Origin: Coprobacillus sp.
GTDB lineage: Bacteria > Bacillota_I > Bacilli_A > RFN20 > CAG-826
Assembly (NCBI GenBank): GCA_021203805.1
Contig: JAJQAM010000051.1
Location: forward strand, 1 to 21,600
Reading direction: 5' to 3'
Length of the DNA stretch: 21,600 bases
The translations under genes were made by a program, and so were the position numbers. The notes below the pieces were generated by a model, which did no database searches, was not told the origin of the DNA, and was given only the letters and a program-made list of their open reading frames with translations. Below are positions 17,871 to 21,600 of the stretch, piece by piece. Within the stretch, counting starts at the first letter, position 1. Each line of letters begins with the position of its first letter.

Positions 17871-18099
17871 TTTCTTCTTCTTGGAGTTTTTTATCATACT
17901 CGCTCATGGCGAGAATTGTTTCTTCATCTTCGACTGGGGAGAGCACTCTATTTAGCTCTTCCTCTGCAATCTCTTCATCAGATGGTTTCCCATCGTCTTT
18001 AAGACGAGGGTTAACCGCGCGGTAAATGATATAAGCCACAACGGCGATAACCGCGGCCGCGACAATCACGGCAATTAAGATAATAACCGTACTCGACAT
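17824..18099 (-). CDS. Small single-span membrane protein with acidic tail
   Basis: I do not recognise a family. The 91 residues begin with one hydrophobic segment, VIILIAVIVAAAVIAVVAYI (about 5-24), followed by Arg/Lys residues and a strongly acidic tail of about 55 residues ending in Glu/Lys/Ser-rich sequence. The charge pattern predicts the tail in the cytoplasm. It is real rather than chance: AGGAAG lies nine bases before its ATG, the gap to the Fic-like gene is two bases, and no other gene occupies the strand here. Its 3' end overlaps hemW by 47 bases or more. Being cotranscribed with the Fic-like protein, it could be its membrane anchor or partner; that is inference. Confidence 0.75.
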   Translation of the reverse strand: MSSTVIILIAVIVAAAVIAVVAYIIYRAVNPRLKDDGKPSDEEIAEEELNRVLSPVEDEETILAMSEYDKKLQEEENGVSSEEQKESKEEQ

Positions 18100-18101
18100 C
18101 T

Positions 18102-19904
18102 TTATTTCTTCCTATCAACTGGAGTGTAAACGCTCTTATTTTTTACCATTTCTCTCTTATAGTAGCCTAGCTCGGTAAGCCCTTCCATAGTCTTCCTTGC
18201 GGTTTCATAGGCGCAGCCAAGATATTTCTTACACTGAGAAATAGTATATTTCTTTCCAAGGGTGCAGTGGCGAGCGTAGAAAGCCGCTTCTCCTTTATGC
18301 ATCGAAGGATCAAGCTCTAAAAGATGCTCCTCTAGTCTTTGGGCTTCTCTCTCGTCAAGAACTGGCGGGAGATAAGAGGCAATCTCTTCATGAGCGGGGC
18401 TATAGCCCACTCTCTCTTCCCTTGGAGCAGGGGACTGCTCCACAATTGGAGAGGGCTCTACTTTAGGCTCAGGAGCTATTTCAGGCTCAACTTTCTTTTC
18501 TTCTTTTTTCTCTTCAGGAGCGGGCCTTACCGCCTCCACTTTTGGAACCGGCTTAATTTCTGGGGGCACGAGGTCCACTTTTACGTCACTAGAAGTGACT
18601 TCTTCTTCTATTTCTTCATCAAATAAGGTGATGGTTTGTTCATTTTCTTCCACTACCGTCTCAGGGATAGGCTCAGCGCTTGGAGCGGGCTCTACTTTAG
18701 GAGCCACGACTGTCTCTGTGGGAGCGGTATAACTCTCTTCCACTACAGGAGTGTCCACAATAGGGGTCTCCACAATAGGGGTCTCGATTACTGGAGTTTC
18801 TATAACTGGAGTTTCGATTACAGGGGTCTCTATAACTGGGGTCTCCACTACTGGAGTCTCAATCTTTTCTTCTTCATTATCAAAGAGGGAGACTTTCTCA
18901 CTTTTAGAAGTAGTCTCATCCGCTTGATAAAAGTCTCTTCTTATCTCAACGCTTCTATAGGATGAAGTTCTATCTATGGCTTGAGTAAAGGCTTTCTCAA
19001 GGAAAGGCATAGCGATATAAACGTAGTAGGTAATGTCTTTAGTGGTTTGAACCTCGATTGACATCTTCTTTACTTGATCAGTGGTAGCGCTAAAAAACTT
19101 CTCAATAGGGACATAGGCCATCTCGGGTCCATATTCTTTTATAAGCTCGCTTTTCATAAGAAGAGTGGAAACCTCGGTATTTAAAGAGGGGAAGGGCTTA
19201 ACGTAGCAGATATAAAAGCTAATAATTAAGGTTTTAACAAGGGGATGTAGGTCGCTGCTATTTAGAAAAGTAAATAGACCGTACATCATCCTATCAATAT
19301 ATTCACTCGGCGCGGAGTCATAGGTTTTTCCAATTAAGGTTTTATTAACTTCATCGGTTTCCCTATAAAAGGAGGTGAGATTATCGTTTCCCGTAAGCTT
19401 AGAATAAATTAGGGAGAGAAGATCTTCATCTACCTCTTCAAAAGGATAGGTCTCAATAAACTTAAGAGCGGACATATAGTTAGAGAGGTTTCTAAGGCTA
19501 GAGGCCTCTTTCGGGGCAAGGGAAACGTCCTCAGCAATCTTATATAAATCGGTCTCACTAGCGATTAAGTGCTCAGCGTTTACGATCTCTTTAAGGCAGT
19601 CGACATGACTAATCTCTTGGTAGCTAGCGTAGTCGTCTTCAAGGGCAAGGGAGGCCACTCTCTCTTCAAAGCGGGCCGCTAAATTATCGATATGATCGAT
19701 TTTTTCTTCAATTCCCGGAGCGTAGCAAAAGCTAAAAGCGGTGTTATCAACAAGGCGAAGAGAGATGAGATGCGAAAAATCATTTCGATACGCAAGTATC
19801 TGGCTCCATACGCCGTCAATATAGCCGAGTTTAAGCCTATTAGAGACTTCGCTTCTTGTTGCGTATTCCGCGTCTGTAAAATTAGGTCCGTGATTATCTG
19901 CCAT
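18102..19904 (-). CDS. Fic-fold protein with degenerate active site, repeat linker and C-terminal winged helix
   Basis: Fic enzymes move AMP or other groups from nucleotides to proteins using HPFx(D/E)GNGR. Here residues 110-310 follow the Fic fold: FYRETDEVNKTLIG (179-192) like the GxyR..xVxIg strand, SAPSEYIDRMMYGLFTFLN like PPPxxVxxLMxxLxxFLN, LHPLVKTLIISFYICYV (219-235) and a YVPIEKFF to AFTQAI tail. The motif is KPFPSLNTE (236-244): His is Lys and the glycines and Arg are gone, so AMP transfer is unlikely. Residues 330-500 are a Pro/Glu/Val-rich linker with eight ETPV(I/V)-type units (349-388). Residues 545-597 resemble the winged helix that often ends Fic proteins (YTISQCKKYLGCAYETARKT, then LTELGYYKR). 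AAGGA precedes the ATG. It lies between lepA and hemW, where Bacillus has nothing similar that I recall. Confidence 0.8.
   Translation of the reverse strand: MADNHGPNFTDAEYATRSEVSNRLKLGYIDGVWSQILAYRNDFSHLISLRLVDNTAFSFCYAPGIEEKIDHIDNLAARFEERVASLALEDDYASYQEISHVDCLKEIVNAEHLIASETDLYKIAEDVSLAPKEASSLRNLSNYMSALKFIETYPFEEVDEDLLSLIYSKLTGNDNLTSFYRETDEVNKTLIGKTYDSAPSEYIDRMMYGLFTFLNSSDLHPLVKTLIISFYICYVKPFPSLNTEVSTLLMKSELIKEYGPEMAYVPIEKFFSATTDQVKKMSIEVQTTKDITYYVYIAMPFLEKAFTQAIDRTSSYRSVEIRRDFYQADETTSKSEKVSLFDNEEEKIETPVVETPVIETPVIETPVIETPVIETPIVETPIVDTPVVEESYTAPTETVVAPKVEPAPSAEPIPETVVEENEQTITLFDEEIEEEVTSSDVKVDLVPPEIKPVPKVEAVRPAPEEKKEEKKVEPEIAPEPKVEPSPIVEQSPAPREERVGYSPAHEEIASYLPPVLDEREAQRLEEHLLELDPSMHKGEAAFYARHCTLGKKYTISQCKKYLGCAYETARKTMEGLTELGYYKREMVKNKSVYTPVDRKK
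18741..18860 (-). repeat. 15-bp tandem repeat coding ETPVI units, eight copies
   Basis: Eight pentapeptide units in a row (ETPVV, four ETPVI, two ETPIV, DTPVV) occupy 120 bases. Units differ at synonymous positions (for example GTCTC versus TTTCT on the plus strand), so the array is not a very recent expansion, though copy number could still vary among strains. Confidence 0.85.
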
Positions 19905-19922
19905 AGCTATTTCCTTAAGGGT

Positions 19923-19951
19923 ATTATAACTAGTTATAATCTCGCTATCAA
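19923..19951 (-). promoter_or_regulatory. Sigma-A promoter of the Fic-like operon with palindromic operator
   Basis: Minus strand: TTGATA (19951-19946), a 17-base spacer and a perfect TATAAT (19928-19923). The -10 and most of the spacer form a perfect 18-bp palindrome, ATTATAACTAGTTATAAT (19923-19940). A dimeric regulator binding there would block RNA polymerase. The start codon is about 19 bases further on, after an AAGGA ribosome site. Confidence 0.75.
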
Positions 19952-19956
19952 GAAAA

Positions 19957-19976
19957 TACTAAAAAACTACTAGTTA
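19957..19976 (-). repeat. 20-bp motif copy 2, upstream of the Fic-like promoter
   Basis: On the minus strand this reads TAACTAGTAGTTTTTTAGTA, one base different from the copy at 6050-6069 upstream of dnaG. It starts 25 bases after the lepA stop and ends five bases before the -35 of the Fic-like gene. It shares the ACTAGT core with the palindrome over that promoter. Confidence 0.5.
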
Positions 19977-20001
19977 GTCATTATATAGATATAAGTAAAA
20001 A

Positions 20002-21600
20002 TCATTTATTATCGTCATCATCGATGGAAAGAATCGACATAAAGGCTTCTTGAGGAACATCCACCGCTCCAATTTTCTTCATGCGCTTCTTTCCTTCTTT
20101 TTGCTTTTCAAGAAGCTTCTTTTTACGGGTGATATCCCCTCCGTAGCATTTTGCGAGAACGTCTTTTCGGACGGGCTTAATATCCACTCTGGCGATAATC
20201 TTACCCCCAATCGCGGCCTGAACGGGAATAAGAAACTGGTGACGCGGAATTACTTCTTTAATCTTTTGAATAACCGCAAGTCCTCTTCGATAGGCCTCTG
20301 GTCTATAGGTAATCATCGATAAAGCGTCCACGCTTACTCCGTTAAGAAGGATGTCCACTTTAACGAGATCTCCCTTCTTATAAGAGGAGAACTCATAGTC
20401 AAGAGAAGCGTATCCTTTCGTATAGCTTTTAAGTTTATCAAAGAAATTATAAATAATTTCTGAAAGAGGAAGCTCATAGATAAGGATACTTCTCGTTTTA
20501 TCAAAATACTGATTATCAAGAAAGATGCCTCTTCTCTCGTGACATAGCTCCATAATAGGGCCTATATATTCCTCAGGGGTCATAATGGAGGCTTTAACGT
20601 ATGGCTCTTCTATCTCTCTCACGCTACTCATATCGGGAAGATTAGAAGGGTTATCAAGATCAAGGGTTTCCCCATTAGTTAGTAAGACTTTATAGATCAC
20701 GCTTGGCGCGGTTAGTATTAAATCTAGGTTATATTCTCTTTCTAGTCTTTCCTGAATAATATCCATATGAAGAAGGCCGAGAAAGCCGCATCTAAAGCCA
20801 AAGCCTAGGGCTTTCGAGGTCTCGGGAGAAAAGGTCAGGGAAGCATCATTAAGGGAGAGCTTTTCAAGAGCATCCTTTAGGGCGTTATAGTTTTGTGAGT
20901 CCACGGGGTAGAGGCCGCAGTAGACCATCGGAGTAAGGGGTTTATAGCCAGGAAGGGGCTCAGAGGCAGGCTCATTTACGAGGGTTACTGTCTCGCCCGG
21001 TCTAACCTCTTTGACGTCTTTAATCTGCGCGCATAAATAGCCGACTTCTCCAGCGTAAAGCGCGTCTACTTTCTCTTCATCAGGGGTCCGGATCCCTAGC
21101 TCTGTGACCTTATACGTCTTTTTTGAGCCCATTAAATAGATCTCGTCTCCAACGTGAACGCATCCCTCTTTTACTCTTATAAGAATGACCGCGCCTCGAT
21201 AGGAGTCATAATAGCTATCAAAGATAAGGGCCTGAAGGGGACGAGACTCGTCTCCACTTGGCGCGGGCACATATTTTACAATCGCTTCGAGAAGCTGGTG
21301 GACATTTTGCCCGGTTTTCGCGCTTACCTCGAGGGCGTTAGTGCAGTCAATTCCCACTCTCTCTTCAATTTCTTTCTTACACATCTCAACGTCAGCGCTA
21401 GGAAGATCAATCTTATTAATAACGGGAATAATCTCGAGATTATTATCGATAGCGAGATAGACGTTAGCGAGCGTTTGGGCTTCAACGCCTTGGGTGGCGT
21501 CCACGACGAGAAGCGCGCCCTCACATGCCGCAAGCGACCTACTTACTTCATAAGAAAAGTCGACATGCCCTGGAGTGTCAATAAGGTTAAATATATAGGT
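20002..21600 (-). CDS. lepA: Elongation factor 4 (LepA), 5' end outside the window
   Basis: EF-4/LepA is a ribosome-bound GTPase related to EF-G. The minus-strand frame is open from the right edge to a TGA at 20004-20002, giving 532 residues; about 65 N-terminal residues with the P-loop are missing. Visible are G3 DTPGHVDF (residues 8-15), G4 NKIDLP (62-67), the EF-G-like domains and the LepA-specific C-terminal part ([20 protein letters not shown] and [20 protein letters not shown]). An internal GTG at 21504 is not the start, because DTPGH lies upstream of it. The lepA-hemW-hrcA neighbourhood matches Bacillus. No terminator is evident before the downstream promoter. Confidence 0.97.
   Translation of the reverse strand, partial: TYIFNLIDTPGHVDFSYEVSRSLAACEGALLVVDATQGVEAQTLANVYLAIDNNLEIIPVINKIDLPSADVEMCKKEIEERVGIDCTNALEVSAKTGQNVHQLLEAIVKYVPAPSGDESRPLQALIFDSYYDSYRGAVILIRVKEGCVHVGDEIYLMGSKKTYKVTELGIRTPDEEKVDALYAGEVGYLCAQIKDVKEVRPGETVTLVNEPASEPLPGYKPLTPMVYCGLYPVDSQNYNALKDALEKLSLNDASLTFSPETSKALGFGFRCGFLGLLHMDIIQERLEREYNLDLILTAPSVIYKVLLTNGETLDLDNPSNLPDMSSVREIEEPYVKASIMTPEEYIGPIMELCHERRGIFLDNQYFDKTRSILIYELPLSEIIYNFFDKLKSYTKGYASLDYEFSSYKKGDLVKVDILLNGVSVDALSMITYRPEAYRRGLAVIQKIKEVIPRHQFLIPVQAAIGGKIIARVDIKPVRKDVLAKCYGGDITRKKKLLEKQKEGKKRMKKIGAVDVPQEAFMSILSIDDDDNK

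Noticed and set aside
18339..18965. Plus-strand open frames with His/Tyr/Trp/Asn-rich repeats
   Set aside because: They are the antisense of the ETPVI repeat and Pro/Glu linker of the Fic-like gene; the repetitiveness comes from that coding repeat.
21324..21533. Internal GTG start of lepA at 21504 and an overlapping minus-strand frame
   Set aside because: The lepA frame continues upstream through DTPGHVDF to the window edge, so the gene is simply cut by the window; the other frame is a shadow.

Overview
Kind of organism. The window reads as a low-G+C Gram-positive (Firmicutes/Bacilli-type) chromosome. Evidence: Shine-Dalgarno sites such as AGGAGG, sigma-A promoters of the TTGACA-N17-TATATT type, a HrcA/CIRCE heat-shock operon, and a gene order that, from memory, follows the Bacillus subtilis lepA-to-nfo region. 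TGA is a normal stop (trmK, era, ybeY, hemW and lepA end in it), so the Mycoplasma code is not used. Homodimeric glycyl-tRNA synthetase, short intergenic gaps and loss of several genes that sit between these blocks in Bacillus suggest a reduced lineage near Erysipelotrichia, Acholeplasma or the uncultured RF39-type Bacilli. That placement is inference.

Layout. All genes except ispH are on the minus strand, so transcription runs right to left. From right to left: (1) 21600-20002, lepA (5' part outside the window). (2) 19904-16315, a lineage-type cluster under its own promoter: a Fic-fold protein with a degenerate catalytic motif, a Pro/Glu-rich repeat linker and a C-terminal winged helix; a 91-residue single-span membrane protein; hemW; and a small RDD membrane protein, then a terminator. 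(3) 16314-11321, the hrcA-grpE-dnaK-dnaJ operon, with three CIRCE-like operators upstream, a hairpin between dnaK and dnaJ, and a terminator after dnaJ. (4) 11210-10026, a membrane protein with a C39-type cysteine peptidase domain and six membrane segments but no ATPase domain. (5) 9989-7527, ybeY-cdd-era-recO, all with overlapping ends. (6) 7446-1373, glyS-dnaG-rpoD-trmK-nif3 from a strong sigma-A promoter: a macromolecular-synthesis operon. (7) ispH on the plus strand, converging on nif3 and diverging from nfo, whose 3' part runs off the left edge.

How the genes work together. Most are housekeeping: translation quality control (lepA, ybeY, era, glyS, trmK), replication and repair (dnaG, recO, nfo), transcription (rpoD), protein folding (hrcA operon), pyrimidine salvage (cdd), isoprenoid synthesis (ispH). 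The unusual parts are the degenerate Fic/winged-helix protein with a palindrome over its own -10 box, the ATPase-less C39 membrane protein, and a 20-bp motif shared almost exactly by the regions upstream of dnaG and of the Fic-like gene. No rRNA, tRNA, CRISPR array, insertion sequence or phage gene was seen. The only gene-free stretches over about 100 bp are 11211-11320 and 16059-16314; both hold regulatory signals.
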